Assembly (NCBI RefSeq): GCF_000685035.1
Contig: NZ_BAYB01000011.1
Span: 186,001 to 250,000, forward strand
DNA: 64,000 bases
Source of the DNA: Paraburkholderia ferrariae NBRC 106233
GTDB lineage: Bacteria; Pseudomonadota; Gammaproteobacteria; Burkholderiales; Burkholderiaceae
Direction: 5' to 3'
Shown here: one piece after another, positions 36,481-47,607 of the stretch
Numbering within the stretch: position 1 is the stretch's first letter
Layout of the letters: every line of letters starts with the position of its first letter
Notes under the pieces: generated by a model
Told to the model about the DNA's origin: nothing
The model's input: only the letters and a program-made list of their open reading frames with translations
The model's database searches: none
Made by a program: the position numbers and the translations under genes

Positions 36481-38529
36481 TCACTCGCGCGCGGCGTTCG
36501 CGGTTTCCTGCAGCACGCGCAGTTCGGCAACGGGGATGTGGCAGCGGATGCGATGCCCGTCGCCGGCCTGGGCGAACGGAGGGGCTTCGGTGTCGCAGAT
36601 CGCACCGATATGGCGAGGACATTGTCTGCCGAAAACACAGCCCGAAACGCCTGCGCGCGCACTGTTTTCAGCGCGTTCGGGCAGCGCCTGCGCGGCGAGC
36701 AGCGTTTCTGTATACGGATGGCTCGGCCGCTCGAACAGCGCTTGCGTGGGGCCCGCCTCGACCACCTGGCCCGCGTAGAGCACCATCACGCGATCGGCGA
36801 GATAGCGCACCACGTCGAGGTCGTGCGAGATGAAGAGGTAGCTCACGCGGCGCTCGCGCTGCAGCCCCGCGAGCAGGTTCAGGATCGCGGCCTGCACGGA
36901 GACGTCGAGCGCGGAAGTCGGTTCGTCGCAGATCACCACGCGCGGCTCGCCCGCAAACGCCTGGGCGATCGCCACGCGTTGCTTGAGTCCGCCCGAAAGC
37001 TGGCGCGCGCGTGCCGCGAGATAGCGCGCGGGCACGCGCACGGCGTCGAGCAGCGTTGTCAGCCTCGCTTCGTCGCGGGCCGCCGCGCGGGTCGTACGTG
37101 CGAGCGCGCGGCCGATCAGGCGTTTGACCGGCAACGCACGGTTGAGCGACGCGTCGGGATGCTGGAAGACGAGCCGCAGGGCTTCGCGCTGTTTGGCGCT
37201 GCGCCGCCCCACGCGAGCGGGGAGCGCTTCGCCGTCGAGTTCGATGCGTCCGCCCGAATCGGGCGCGTAGAGGCCCAGCAGCAGCTTTGCAAGCGTGGTC
37301 TTGCCGCTGCCCGACTCGCCGACGAGGCCGAGCGTTTCCCCGGCGCGCAGTTCGATCGAAACGCCGTCGAGGGCGCGCACGGCCTGGGCGCCGTGCCCGA
37401 ACGTGCGCGATACGTCGATCGCGCGAAGCACCACCTCGGGGTCGGCGGGGGCGGGGCTGGCGTGCGTTCTGGCCGTTTCGGCGGCCGGCAGGTCGATGGC
37501 GCGTTCGTGATAGTGGCAGCGCGACATTTGCTCGCCGTGCGGCGCATTCATGCGATGCGGCGGCGGCGACTGTTCGACGCAGCGCGCGTCGGCGAGGCGG
37601 CAGCGCGGCGCATACACGCAGCCGCGCCCGAGCGTGCCGGGCGCGGGCAGTTCGCCGGGAATCGTGTCGAGCGGCCCTTCGTCCTTGTTGCGTCCGCGCG
37701 TGGGCAGGCAGCGCAGCAGCCCCACCGTGTAGGGGTGGCGTGCGCGCGCGAAGACGTCCGCGGTGGCGCCTTCCTCGACGAGGCGTCCCGCATACAGCAC
37801 GCCGACGCGCTCGCACATCCTGCCGATCACGGCCAGATCGTGGCTGATGAGCAGCACGGCGGTGCCCAGTTCCTCGCGCAGTTGCGCGACCAGCGCGAGC
37901 ACTTCGGCTTCGACGGTGGCGTCGAGACCGGTCGTCGGTTCGTCGAGGATCAGGAGCGCCGGGTTGGAAGCCAGCGCCATGGCGATCACCACGCGCTGCT
38001 GCATGCCGCCCGACAGTTGATGAGGATAGCTTGACATCACGCGCGCCGGATCCGCAATGCGCACGCGCCGGAGCATCTCGGGCGTGCGCGCGAGCGCCTC
38101 GGCGGCGTTGTGGCCGGCGGCCTCGAAGGCTTCGCTCAACTGGCGTGCGATGGTAAGCGAAGGATTGAGCGCGCTCGCGGGGTCCTGGTAGACCATCGAG
38201 ACGGCATTCGCACGCAGCGTGCGCAGTCCGTCGGCATCGAGGCCGAGCACGTCCTCGCCCGCAATCGCGATGCGTCCGGCCTTCACGCGCCCATTGCGCG
38301 GCAGATAGCGCAACGCGGCGAGCGCCACCGTCGATTTGCCGCAGCCCGATTCGCCGACAAGGCCGTACGCCTCGCCGCGCCGGATGCGCAGCGACACGTC
38401 GGTGAGCACGTCGCGCTCGCGGCCCTTCACGCGATACGCCACGGTGAGGCCGACGAGTGCGAGGGCATCGTCCGCCGCACCGCGTCTTGCGTCGAAGGTG
38501 GCAAGCGGGGGGGCGTGTTGCGGGCTCAT
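36481..38529 (-). CDS. Peptide/nickel-type ABC importer, fused dual ATPase
   Basis: This cytoplasmic ATPase subunit of 682 residues joins both nucleotide-binding domains in one chain (DppD plus DppF equivalents). Domain 1 has the P-loop GESGCGKST (59-67), LSGGMQQR (172-179) and LLILDEPTTG (192-201). Domain 2 has GESGSGKTT near 404-411, LSGGLKQR (511-518) and VVICDEP (531-537). After each domain comes an oligopeptide-ABC tail with a Cys cluster (GCVYAPRCRLADARC at 303-317; GCVFGRQCP near the end), which in relatives can hold an iron-sulfur cluster. ATG 38529 overlaps the upstream permease stop (ATGA). It is the last gene of a four-gene operon. Confidence 0.92.
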   Translation of the reverse strand: MSPQHAPPLATFDARRGAADDALALVGLTVAYRVKGRERDVLTDVSLRIRRGEAYGLVGESGCGKSTVALAALRYLPRNGRVKAGRIAIAGEDVLGLDADGLRTLRANAVSMVYQDPASALNPSLTIARQLSEAFEAAGHNAAEALARTPEMLRRVRIADPARVMSSYPHQLSGGMQQRVVIAMALASNPALLILDEPTTGLDATVEAEVLALVAQLREELGTAVLLISHDLAVIGRMCERVGVLYAGRLVEEGATADVFARARHPYTVGLLRCLPTRGRNKDEGPLDTIPGELPAPGTLGRGCVYAPRCRLADARCVEQSPPPHRMNAPHGEQMSRCHYHERAIDLPAAETARTHASPAPADPEVVLRAIDVSRTFGHGAQAVRALDGVSIELRAGETLGLVGESGSGKTTLAKLLLGLYAPDSGGRIELDGEALPARVGRRSAKQREALRLVFQHPDASLNRALPVKRLIGRALARTTRAAARDEARLTTLLDAVRVPARYLAARARQLSGGLKQRVAIAQAFAGEPRVVICDEPTSALDVSVQAAILNLLAGLQRERRVSYLFISHDLDVVRYLADRVMVLYAGQVVEAGPTQALFERPSHPYTETLLAAQALPERAENSARAGVSGCVFGRQCPRHIGAICDTEAPPFAQAGDGHRIRCHIPVAELRVLQETANAARE

Positions 38530-39407
38530 GATTCGAGCGCCTCGCGCAAGCTGTCGGCGATCAGGTTCACGGCGATCACGAGCGAAGCAATGGCGAGGGC
38601 ATCGAAGGCCACGGTCCACCATGCGCCGCCCGCAAGGAGTGCATACGATTCGGCGAGCGCGAGCCCCCAGTCAGCCGATGGCGGCTGGATGCCGAAGCCG
38701 AGGAACGAGAGCGTCGCGACCGCGAAGATCGCGTAGCCGAGCCGCACGGTGGCCTCCACGACGATGGGCGGCCACACGTTCGGCAGGATTTCCGCGAACA
38801 TCACGTAAGGCGCGCGCTCGCCGCGCAACTGCGCCGCGGCCACGTAGTCGAGATGCCGCTCCGCGAGCACGGCGGCGCGCACGGTGCGTGCGATCAGCGG
38901 CGCGAAGGTGATGGCGATCACGAGCACGACCGCGAGATTCGATGCGCCCACGGCCGCCAGCACCAGCAGCGCGACGATCACGAGCGGCAGCGCGAGCACG
39001 GCGTCGAGCGTGCGCGCGGCGAGGTGGCCCGCGAAGCCTTCGAAGTAGCCGGTCACGAGGCCGAGCGCGGCGCCGGCCAAGGTGCCGGCCAGCGTGGCGA
39101 GCGGCGCGATGGTGAGGATGTCGCGCGCGCCCGCGATCACGCGCGAACACACGTCGCGGCCCAACTGGTCGGTGCCGCACCAGTGCGTGTGGTCGGGCGG
39201 CATGAGCGAGTTGAGCGGGTCCGAGGCATACGGATCGAACGGTGCGAACCACGTGCCGGCGAGGGCGCAGGCGATCCACCACAGCACGATCAGCGCGCCG
39301 ACGATGAAGGCGGGGGAGCGCAGCAATTCGTGCAGGAGACCGAAGCGTCCCGCTTCGCGAGCGTCGGGGGACGGGGGCGTGTCAGGCGCGGCCGTGACGT
39401 CGTTCAT
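38526..39407 (-). CDS. Peptide/nickel-type ABC importer permease (DppC-like)
   Basis: This inner-membrane permease of 293 residues has about six hydrophobic helices and the OppC/DppC layout. FDPYASDPLNSLMPPDHTHWCGTDQLGRDVCSRVIAGARD is the standard periplasmic loop (seen in part as CGTDQLGRD), and RGERAPYVMFAEILPN is the coupling (EAA) loop that contacts the ATPase. ATG 39407 overlaps the stop of the other permease, and its own stop overlaps the ATPase start. These 4-base overlaps on both sides indicate strict co-translation. Partner for the DppB-like protein at 39404. Confidence 0.92.
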   Translation of the reverse strand: MNDVTAAPDTPPSPDAREAGRFGLLHELLRSPAFIVGALIVLWWIACALAGTWFAPFDPYASDPLNSLMPPDHTHWCGTDQLGRDVCSRVIAGARDILTIAPLATLAGTLAGAALGLVTGYFEGFAGHLAARTLDAVLALPLVIVALLVLAAVGASNLAVVLVIAITFAPLIARTVRAAVLAERHLDYVAAAQLRGERAPYVMFAEILPNVWPPIVVEATVRLGYAIFAVATLSFLGFGIQPPSADWGLALAESYALLAGGAWWTVAFDALAIASLVIAVNLIADSLREALES

Positions 39408-40435
39408 GCGCCTCCCGGGGTGCGCAGTCGCGGATCGAGCAGCGCGTGCAGCAGATCCGCGCCGAGATTCGCGAGCGTGTAGATGGCGCCGATCGCCAGC
39501 ACGCCGGCTTCGAGCAGCGGAAAATCCTTCGCTTTGGCCGCGTTGTAGATCAGCGAGCCAATGCCGGGATAGCGGAACAGCGTCTCCACCACCACGAGCC
39601 CGCCGATCAGATAGCCGAGCTGTGTCGCGGCCACCGTGACGGTGGGCAGCAGCGCATTGCGCAGCACGTGCCGCACGATCACCACGCGGCGCGGCAGGCC
39701 CTTGAGAATCGCGGTGCGCGTGTAGTCCGCGTCGAGCGCGCCGAGCATGCCCGCGCGCGCCATCCGGGCGAGATAGCCGAAGAACACGAAGACGAGCGGC
39801 AACACCGGCAGCAGCAGATGCCGCAGCGTATCGAGCACGCCGGCGCCGGGCGGTGCGACGGCTTCGATGGGCAGCCACCGCAGCTCCACGCCGAACACGA
39901 GGATCAGCGCGATGGCCGAGACGAATTCCGGCACGGCGCTCGCGCACAGGCCGCCCGTGCTGATCGCGCGGTCGAGCCAGCGGCCCGCATGGAGCGCCGC
40001 CCACACGCCGCCGCCGATGCCGAGCGGCACGACCACGACGAACGCGAAGAGGCCGAGCTTCGCCGATTGCAGCAGCGCCTCGCCGACGAACGGGGCCACC
40101 GGCTGGCGATAGCTCCATGAAACGCCGAAGTCGCCCGTGAGCGCGTGCGTGATCCACGCGACGTATTGCTGCAGGGCCGGCCGGTCCGCACCGAGCTGAT
40201 GGTTGAGGGCGGCGACCGCGCGTGCGTCCGCGAGCGGGCCGAGTATGGCGCGTCCGATGTCGCCGGGCAGCACCTGGCCGCCCCAGAACACGAGCACGGA
40301 GAGCAGCCACAGCGTGAAGAGCGCCCACGCGGCGCGGCGCGCGAGAAAGCGCAGCGGGCCTGAGGTGCGAGCGGCACGCACGGCGCCCGCGGCGGGCGAG
40401 GGCGGGGCGGGTTGAGTCGTGAGCGGCGTAGCCAT
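39404..40435 (-). CDS. Peptide/nickel-type ABC importer permease (DppB-like)
   Basis: This inner-membrane permease of 343 residues is of the OppB/DppB type. After an Ala/Pro-rich N-terminus comes FLARRAAWALFTLWLLSVLVF, then LGADRPALQQYVAWITHALTGDFGVSW, a hallmark loop. The coupling motif is near AILKGLPRRVVIVRHVLRNALLP. It is the second gene of the operon, 61 bases after the binding-protein gene, and overlaps the next permease by four bases. Together the two permeases form the channel. The substrate (di/oligopeptide, nickel or another small solute) cannot be fixed from sequence. Confidence 0.92.
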   Translation of the reverse strand: MATPLTTQPAPPSPAAGAVRAARTSGPLRFLARRAAWALFTLWLLSVLVFWGGQVLPGDIGRAILGPLADARAVAALNHQLGADRPALQQYVAWITHALTGDFGVSWSYRQPVAPFVGEALLQSAKLGLFAFVVVVPLGIGGGVWAALHAGRWLDRAISTGGLCASAVPEFVSAIALILVFGVELRWLPIEAVAPPGAGVLDTLRHLLLPVLPLVFVFFGYLARMARAGMLGALDADYTRTAILKGLPRRVVIVRHVLRNALLPTVTVAATQLGYLIGGLVVVETLFRYPGIGSLIYNAAKAKDFPLLEAGVLAIGAIYTLANLGADLLHALLDPRLRTPGGA

Positions 40436-40496
40436 CGGGCTCCTTCGTGCGGCGCGTGGCGTCAGTCCCGACCTGGGGCGTTTCGCGAGGCGCGGC

Positions 40497-42182
40497 TTAC
40501 GCCGCGAGCGTGGCGCGGTCGAAGTAGAGCTGCGCGAGCGCGGTGAAGCGCATGCCTTGCAGCGCCGTGCGCTGCGCGATCAACTGGTCGTAGAAGTACG
40601 GGATGATCACCGGCGTTTCGTCGAGCAGCAGCGTTTCGATCTGCGCCGCCACTTGCTTTTGCGCGGCGACATCGAGCGTCGCGACGAACTGGGCGACCAG
40701 CTTGTCGTACTGCGGGTTGCGAAAATGCGCAGCATTCCACGTGCCGGCGCTCGTGAGCGGCGCGTTGAGGAACACGTTCGGCACGCCGCGGTGGCCATAG
40801 TCGGTGATGCCGAGCGGCGAGTCGAGCCAGTCCGATTTGCCGTAGGTGCCCGCGCCGTAATACTGGCCCTGGCTTTCGACCTTCAGCGCAATGCGCACGC
40901 CGATCGCCTTGGCCGCGTTCTGCACGACCACCGCCAGATCGGGAATCTCCATGTACTTCTCGGTGGTGAGCGTGACGTCGAAGCCGTTCGCCACGCCGGC
41001 CTGCGCGAGCAACTGGCGTGCCTTTGCCACGTCGAGCCTGCGTTGCGGCACGTTCGTCGCCGTCGAGGGAAACACCGGCGCGAACGGGCTGTCGTTGCCC
41101 ACCACGGCGCGGCCCTTGAAGAGCCCGCGCACCATCACGTCGCGATCGAGCGCGAGGGCAAGGGCCTGGCGCACGCGCTTGTCCTTGAACGTGGGCACGT
41201 CGTTGCGCATATGGATCTGGCGGTGCGCGCTCGAACGCACGCCGGTCACCTTGAAGTCGGGATTGTTCAGGATGCCGATGCCGCCCTGCACGGTGAACGT
41301 GCCCATCACGTCGGCCTGGCGGCCCTGGAGCGCGAGAATCTGCGCCTGTTCGTCGGCATAGAACGCGAACTGTACGCGCGCGGGCAGGGCCTTCTCGCCC
41401 CAGTAGCCGGGATTGCGCACGAAACTCGCGCCCTGGCGCGGCTGGTAGTTTTCCAGCTTGAACGGCCCCGTGCCGATGAAGCCCTTTTCGTAATTGCCCG
41501 CGTAATTGGCGGGGAGCAGCACGGCGTTGTAGTTGTCCGAGGACACGTAGTACGGGAAGTTGCCGTTCGGCGCGTCGAGATGGAAGGCGACGGTGTGCTC
41601 GTCGATGGCTTTCGTGCCGCCCTTCGAGAGCACGCCCTTGAGCACCGAAAGCGCGGCCGAGCCGCTCGCCGGGTCGGCCAGGCGATCGAACGTCGCGACG
41701 ACGTCTTTGGCGCCGAACGCCTGGCCGTCGTGGAATTTCACGCCCGGGCGCAGCTTGAAGGTCCACACGTCGGCCTTGTCGTTGGGCTGCCAGGAGAGGG
41801 CCAGCGCGGGCTGCAGGCGGCCGTTGGCGTCGTCGTCGAGCAGGAACTCGCCGGTCTGGTTCAGCAGGCACAGGCCGCCCGCATCGGTGACGGTGAGCGG
41901 ATCGACGGCGCCCGCGGGCATCAGGTGCGCCACGCGGATGGTCTGGTCGGTCGGCTGCTGGGCAGCGCGTGCGGTGCTCGGGGCCAGCGCGGCATACAGG
42001 CCGCCGCCGAGCGCCATGCCCTGCAGGCCCAATAGTCCCGTGGCGCCGGCATAGCGCAGCAGTTCGCGGCGGGTGAGGCGGCCGGCGAGGTATTCGTCGA
42101 TGGCGTGGTTGCCGTATTCGCCGGCGTCGCGGCGCAGCAGGTCGAAAGCGGAGGCCAGAGCGGCGGACAGCGGTCGTTTCAT
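40497..42182 (-). CDS. ABC importer periplasmic solute-binding protein (SBP family 5)
   Basis: This periplasmic binding protein of 561 residues belongs to the peptide/nickel family. TWTFKLRPGVKFHDGQAFGAKDVVATFDRL-type sequence is present near 150 (seen as LRPGVKFHDGQAF), and GTGPFKLENYQPRQG is the other hallmark. A twin-arginine-like signal LTRRELLRYAGATGLLGLQG precedes ALAPSTARA, so it may be exported folded. About 35 residues precede the RR motif, longer than usual. It is the first gene of the operon; no regulator is adjacent. The ligand is unknown. Confidence 0.9.
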   Translation of the reverse strand: MKRPLSAALASAFDLLRRDAGEYGNHAIDEYLAGRLTRRELLRYAGATGLLGLQGMALGGGLYAALAPSTARAAQQPTDQTIRVAHLMPAGAVDPLTVTDAGGLCLLNQTGEFLLDDDANGRLQPALALSWQPNDKADVWTFKLRPGVKFHDGQAFGAKDVVATFDRLADPASGSAALSVLKGVLSKGGTKAIDEHTVAFHLDAPNGNFPYYVSSDNYNAVLLPANYAGNYEKGFIGTGPFKLENYQPRQGASFVRNPGYWGEKALPARVQFAFYADEQAQILALQGRQADVMGTFTVQGGIGILNNPDFKVTGVRSSAHRQIHMRNDVPTFKDKRVRQALALALDRDVMVRGLFKGRAVVGNDSPFAPVFPSTATNVPQRRLDVAKARQLLAQAGVANGFDVTLTTEKYMEIPDLAVVVQNAAKAIGVRIALKVESQGQYYGAGTYGKSDWLDSPLGITDYGHRGVPNVFLNAPLTSAGTWNAAHFRNPQYDKLVAQFVATLDVAAQKQVAAQIETLLLDETPVIIPYFYDQLIAQRTALQGMRFTALAQLYFDRATLAA

Positions 42183-42506
42183 CGATGCGGGGTTCCGTGC
42201 GGTTCCGTGGGGGGGCGCACCTCGCCTTCAGATGGGCCTGAAGCGGGGCGCGACGACGGCAAGCGGTGCGGCAGACGACGAATGCAGGTCCAGTTTAAGC
42301 GATTCGGCAGCATGGGCGGAAGGCGGCGCGGGCCGAAGGGGCTTGCGGGCCGGGGGCGCGGGCCCGCCGTGGTGCGTGCATGGTGCGTGTCTGGCCAACG
42401 CAAGGCGCGCCATCGACGCCCTGGCGCCATTTGCGGTGCGATGGCGGATCGCGTGCGCGGCGTGGCTCGGCGGTTCAGCGGCCCGGTGACCAGGCGGCCA
42501 GGCGCC
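42183..42506. other. Intergenic region upstream of the ABC operon
   Basis: 324 GC-rich bases between the ABC binding-protein start and the cupin stop, both minus strand. It should hold the ABC operon promoter; I saw no clear promoter, operator or terminator in it. Confidence 0.5.
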
Positions 42507-43055
42507 TCAGCCCTCGTCGGGATGGCGATGGATCGGATCGACCCAGTACACCGACTCCGGCTGTTCGACAGCGTCGATATTCAGATTCACCACCACGGCC
42601 TCGTTGTCGCTGCGCACGAGCACGCATTCGAGCGGATCGTCGGTGCTCGCGTTGATCTCCTGATGCGGCACCCAGGGCGGCACGAAGATGAAGTCGCCGG
42701 GACCGGCTTCGGCCGTGAATTCGAGGTGCTCGCCCCAGCGCATGCGCGCGTGTCCGCGCACGACATAGATCACGCTTTCCAGCGCGCCGTGGTGATGCGC
42801 GCCGGTCTTCGCATTGGGGTGGATCGTCACGGTGCCGGCCCAGATCTTCTGCGCGCCCACGCGCGCCGCGTTGATGGCCGCCGCGCGATTCATGCCGGGC
42901 GTCTGCGCCGTGTTGGTGTCGAGCTGGTCGCCGCGGATCACCTTGACGCCATGCTCGCGCCAGTCCACCGGCCCGGTGGGGGCGGCGCTGCCGTCGCGGC
43001 CGTCGTGATCGTGGGCATGATCGTGGTCGTGACCGTGTGAGTGGTCGTGGCTCAT
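42507..43055 (-). CDS. Cupin-domain protein with His-rich N-terminus
   Basis: This protein of 182 residues has a metal-chelating-type N-terminal tail (HDHSHGHDHDHAHDHD, 3-18) followed by a single cupin domain. Motif 1 is HHHGALESVIYVVRG (87-101, with His87-89 and Glu93) and motif 2 is PGDFIFVPPWVPHQE (119-133, with His131). It probably binds a transition metal. The tail could store or deliver metal. I start at ATG 43055; the longer open frame upstream is not supported. It is downstream of the stand-alone EF-G gene, separated by its terminator, so it is probably independent. Substrate unknown. Confidence 0.85.
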   Translation of the reverse strand: MSHDHSHGHDHDHAHDHDGRDGSAAPTGPVDWREHGVKVIRGDQLDTNTAQTPGMNRAAAINAARVGAQKIWAGTVTIHPNAKTGAHHHGALESVIYVVRGHARMRWGEHLEFTAEAGPGDFIFVPPWVPHQEINASTDDPLECVLVRSDNEAVVVNLNIDAVEQPESVYWVDPIHRHPDEG

Positions 43056-43120
43056 CGTCTTGTCTCCTGTCCCTATGCGGGTGTCCATTGCCCGGCGCGG
43101 CACATGCCGCGCACCTGTGA

Positions 43121-43149
43121 AAAAGCCCGCCCCGCGAGGGACGGGCTTC
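43121..43149 (-). terminator. Rho-independent terminator of the stand-alone EF-G gene
   Basis: Arms agcccgcccc 43124-43133 and gggacgggct 43138-43147 (one G:U-type mismatch) with a GCGA loop; A4 before it becomes the U-run on the minus strand. Confidence 0.8.
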
Positions 43150-43172
43150 GGCAGGCGCGCGGCTCGCAGCGC

Positions 43173-45281
<2,109 letters not shown>

Positions 45282-45622
45282 GGTGATCTCCTTGGAATAC
45301 GCGCCGTGGAAGGTGCCGGACGCCGCGCGGCGCGGGCTGCGCGCGCACCCGGCGTGACGCGCGGCGCCTTGTGCGCTGCGCGTGCTGGACTACTAGCATA
45401 GCGCTTGCATCGCGCTTTTGCATGAAGCGCGCCGGAGGTAGGGCGGGCGTTCCGGCGCACGCCGCGTGCCGCCGTTGTGAAACCGGCAACCCGAAAAAGG
45501 GCAAAAGGCCGGCGCCGCGGGGAGCGGGGCCGGCCTGGCGGGGCGCGTAGGCCACAAGCGGTGGCCCACAAGCGGGGCGCACAAGGGCTCAGGGGCTCAA
45601 GCGCGGCGCGCCGCGCCGGGCG
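45282..45622. other. Intergenic region upstream of fusA, with a probable DUF192 terminator
   Basis: 341 bases. A stem aggccggc 45506-45513 / gccggcct 45529-45536 is followed on the minus strand by T-rich tracts, a likely terminator for the DUF192 gene. The remaining part (45282-45500) should contain the fusA promoter, which I cannot pinpoint. Confidence 0.5.
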
Positions 45623-46156
45623 TCACTGCATCGGCGGCAGCCCTTCGATCTTCATGCCGGGCTTGATGCCCTTCGACGAGAACCACCCCTGGCTCATTTC
45701 GAGCGCATAGACGCCGTTATTGCGCGGGCAGTGGTTGTTGGTCGTTTCGGCCTGCATCTCGTCGATGTCGGTGATCGTGCCGTCGGCGCGCATGAACGCG
45801 ATCGACAGCGGGATCAGCGTGTTCTTCATCCAGAAGCAGTGCACGGCGTTCTCGCCGAACACGAACAGCATGCCTTCGTTCGGCGCGAGCTGCGTGCGGT
45901 ACATGAGGCCCTGTTCGCGGTCCGCGTCGTTGGCGGCCACGGCGGCGTCGATCACGAACATGCCGGCGGTCAGCTTCAGGCGCGGGAAATCGCCGGGCTG
46001 CTTCGTGCCGGGCGGCATCTGCTGGGCGTGCGCGACGCCGGGCGTGGCGAGCAGGGTCGCGGACGTCATGGCCGCAGTGGCGGCCAGCGGCAATGCAACG
46101 GCAAGCGCATAACGCGCAAGACGCGACGCGAGAAGCGAGCGCAGGGGAAATCGCAC
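45623..46156 (-). CDS. DUF192 family exported protein
   Basis: This protein of 177 residues has a signal peptide of about 44 residues (LPLAATAAMTSATLLATPG, ending VAHA before QQMPPG). The DUF192 domain includes EQGLMYRTQLAPNEGMLFVF, HCFWMKNTLIPLSIAFM and ALEMSQGWFSSKGIKPGMKI. That sequence pattern is characteristic. The family is widespread and its activity is unknown; the protein should be periplasmic. It stands alone between fusA and a small exported-peptide gene on the same strand, each with its own terminator. Start ATG 46156 gives a normal n-region (MRFPLRS). Confidence 0.9.
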   Translation of the reverse strand: MRFPLRSLLASRLARYALAVALPLAATAAMTSATLLATPGVAHAQQMPPGTKQPGDFPRLKLTAGMFVIDAAVAANDADREQGLMYRTQLAPNEGMLFVFGENAVHCFWMKNTLIPLSIAFMRADGTITDIDEMQAETTNNHCPRNNGVYALEMSQGWFSSKGIKPGMKIEGLPPMQ

Positions 46157-46280
46157 GACAGGACTCCTTGCTTGAGATTAACCCGCGCATGTTACGCGAC
46201 CAGGTCGAAGCGGGTCAAAGCGTCTCGAATACCAACGGTGACACGCAGGGGCGCGCGGATAAAAGCGCCGTGCAAAAACA

Positions 46281-46314
46281 AAAAGGCAGAACGCCTTGCA
46301 GCGGTCTGCCTTTT
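46281..46314 (-). terminator. Rho-independent terminator of the small exported-peptide gene
   Basis: Ten-base arms aaaaggcaga and tctgcctttt around a 14-base loop. On the minus strand the stem is followed by a T-rich tract. It lies between the exported-peptide gene and DUF192 gene. Confidence 0.85.
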
Positions 46315-46368
46315 AACGCGATGAAGAGCGGCAGCGAGTGCCGGTCGTCGATGCGTCTTACAACAAGC

Positions 46369-46563
46369 TTACTCCGAAGCTGCCGAAGCGGCTTCAGCCT
46401 TGGCTGCCTTCTTGTGCGACTTCTTGTGCGTCGACTTCTTGTGTGCCTTAGCCGACGAAGCAGCAGCAGCCGGAGCGGCCGAAGCAGCTGCCGGAGCCGA
46501 AGCTTGTGCGAATGCAGCCGTTGCGAAGAGGCCAGCGATCAGAGCAGCGATCAGTTTGTTCAT
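46369..46563 (-). CDS. Small exported Ala/Lys/His-rich protein (acid-shock-like)
   Basis: This preprotein of 64 residues has a clear signal peptide (MNKLIAALIAGLFATAAFA, cleaved after AFA). The mature part is only Ala, Ser, Pro, Lys and His: first APAAASAAPAAAASSA, then AHKKSTHKKSHKKAAKAEAA. In composition it recalls the E. coli acid-shock protein Asr, but the homology is not demonstrable at this complexity. Such small basic periplasmic peptides are often highly expressed. The start has GAGGATT upstream, and a strong terminator follows. The 345 bases upstream are without other genes. Function unknown; acid or envelope stress is a guess. Confidence 0.72.
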   Translation of the reverse strand: MNKLIAALIAGLFATAAFAQASAPAAASAAPAAAASSAKAHKKSTHKKSHKKAAKAEAASAASE

Positions 46564-46908
46564 GTTGTGAATCCTCAGCTTGAGTTAATTAACCAAGTGA
46601 CCCGGTTATTGGAGTCAGGTCGGTAAACGCGCCATCCACCTTTCGGTTGACAGTCGTGATCGGCAAATTCAAAACAAATTCGCGAACGCGTCTGCCAGCG
46701 GTCGGGACCTCGTCGTGACGGGCTTGCGCACGCAAGGCGGGTACCTGAAGGCTGAATGCCGGATAGCTTCAGCGGCATCTGCGTCGAATAACGCATCGTG
46801 TTGCAAGGCGGTTGACGCGAAGTTTTCATTTCCTTCACACGCCGCTTGCGCTGAAAGCGTGGGCATGTCACGCAATTTGATGTCGATCAAAAAGTGCTTG
46901 CGCAACAG
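46564..46908. other. Intergenic region upstream of the small exported-peptide gene
   Basis: 345 bases, less GC-rich than the surroundings, between the small exported-peptide start and the rluE stop on the same strand. It should hold the peptide gene's promoter. TTGACA (46647-46652) is on the plus strand and has no matching -10. I saw no gene. Confidence 0.5.
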
Positions 46909-47496
46909 TCACTTGGGAGCGGGTGGGTGCGCGCTGCGCTGCCAGGGCGCATCGACGGGCACCTCTGCGCTTGCGCCGGGCGCGAGGCCCAGAGAAAAAA
47001 TATCGAGCGCGCCGATCGCCACGCGCACGAGTCGCAGCGTGGGAAAACCGACCGCCGCGGTCATGCGCCGCACCTGGCGGTTCTTGCCTTCGCTGATCGC
47101 GATTTCGAGCCACGTGGCGGGAATCGCCGCGCGGTATCGAATGGGCGGATTGCGCGGCCAGAGGTGAGCGGGCTCCGCAATCGTTTTCGCGCGGCAAGGT
47201 TGCGTGACGAAATCGCCGAGGTCGACGCCGGCTTCGAGCGCGGCCAGCGCGGCGGTATCGGGTATGCCTTCGACCTGTGCCCAGTAGCGCTTCACGAGCT
47301 TGCGCCGCGGTTCGGCAATGCGGGCCTGCAGGGCGCCGTCGTCGGTGAGGAGCAGCAGCCCTTCGCTGTCCGCGTCGAGCCGGCCCGCTGCATAGACGCC
47401 CGGCGTCTTCACCCAGTCCGCCAGCGTGGAGCGGGTTTCGTGCGGCGAGAACTGGCAAATCGTGCCGAACGGTTTGTTGAGGGCGATCAGGCGCAT
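46909..47496 (-). CDS. rluE: Pseudouridine synthase, RsuA/RluE type
   Basis: This RNA-modifying enzyme of 195 residues isomerises a uridine in rRNA. RluE modifies U2457 of 23S rRNA in E. coli. There is no S4 RNA-binding domain, the feature separating RluE from RsuA/RluB/RluF. The catalytic Asp41 is in AGRLDADSEGLLLLTDDG, and ISEGKNRQVRRMTAAVG is the second hallmark. The start MRLIALNKPFGTICQFSP is typical. It is transcribed divergently from icd; the 267-base gap between them contains an AT-rich palindromic element. I am confident of the family, fairly confident of the RluE subtype. Confidence 0.9.
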   Translation of the reverse strand: MRLIALNKPFGTICQFSPHETRSTLADWVKTPGVYAAGRLDADSEGLLLLTDDGALQARIAEPRRKLVKRYWAQVEGIPDTAALAALEAGVDLGDFVTQPCRAKTIAEPAHLWPRNPPIRYRAAIPATWLEIAISEGKNRQVRRMTAAVGFPTLRLVRVAIGALDIFSLGLAPGASAEVPVDAPWQRSAHPPAPK

Positions 47497-47584
47497 GGAT
47501 GGAGCCGAGAAGGGCGGACGGGGCCGGGCGATTTCAGGAAGACGCGGCCGAATCTTAATGCATAATGCGGTCGAGTATATTATG

Positions 47585-47607
47585 TGTCTTATATAAGATA
47601 TAAGACA
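47585..47607. promoter_or_regulatory. TCTTAT/ATAAGA palindromic element upstream of icd
   Basis: A 9-bp inverted repeat tgtcttata (47585-47593) / tataagaca (47599-47607) overlaps a perfect 12-bp palindrome tcttatataaga (47587-47598). It can be read as three half-sites (TCTTAT, ATAAGA, ATAAGA), two of them direct. It lies in an AT-rich patch about 160 bases before icd and 90 bases before rluE. The regulator is unknown to me. Confidence 0.6.

Noticed and set aside
46647..46652. TTGACA as a promoter on the plus strand
   Set aside because: No -10 box at 16-18 bases and no plus-strand gene downstream.
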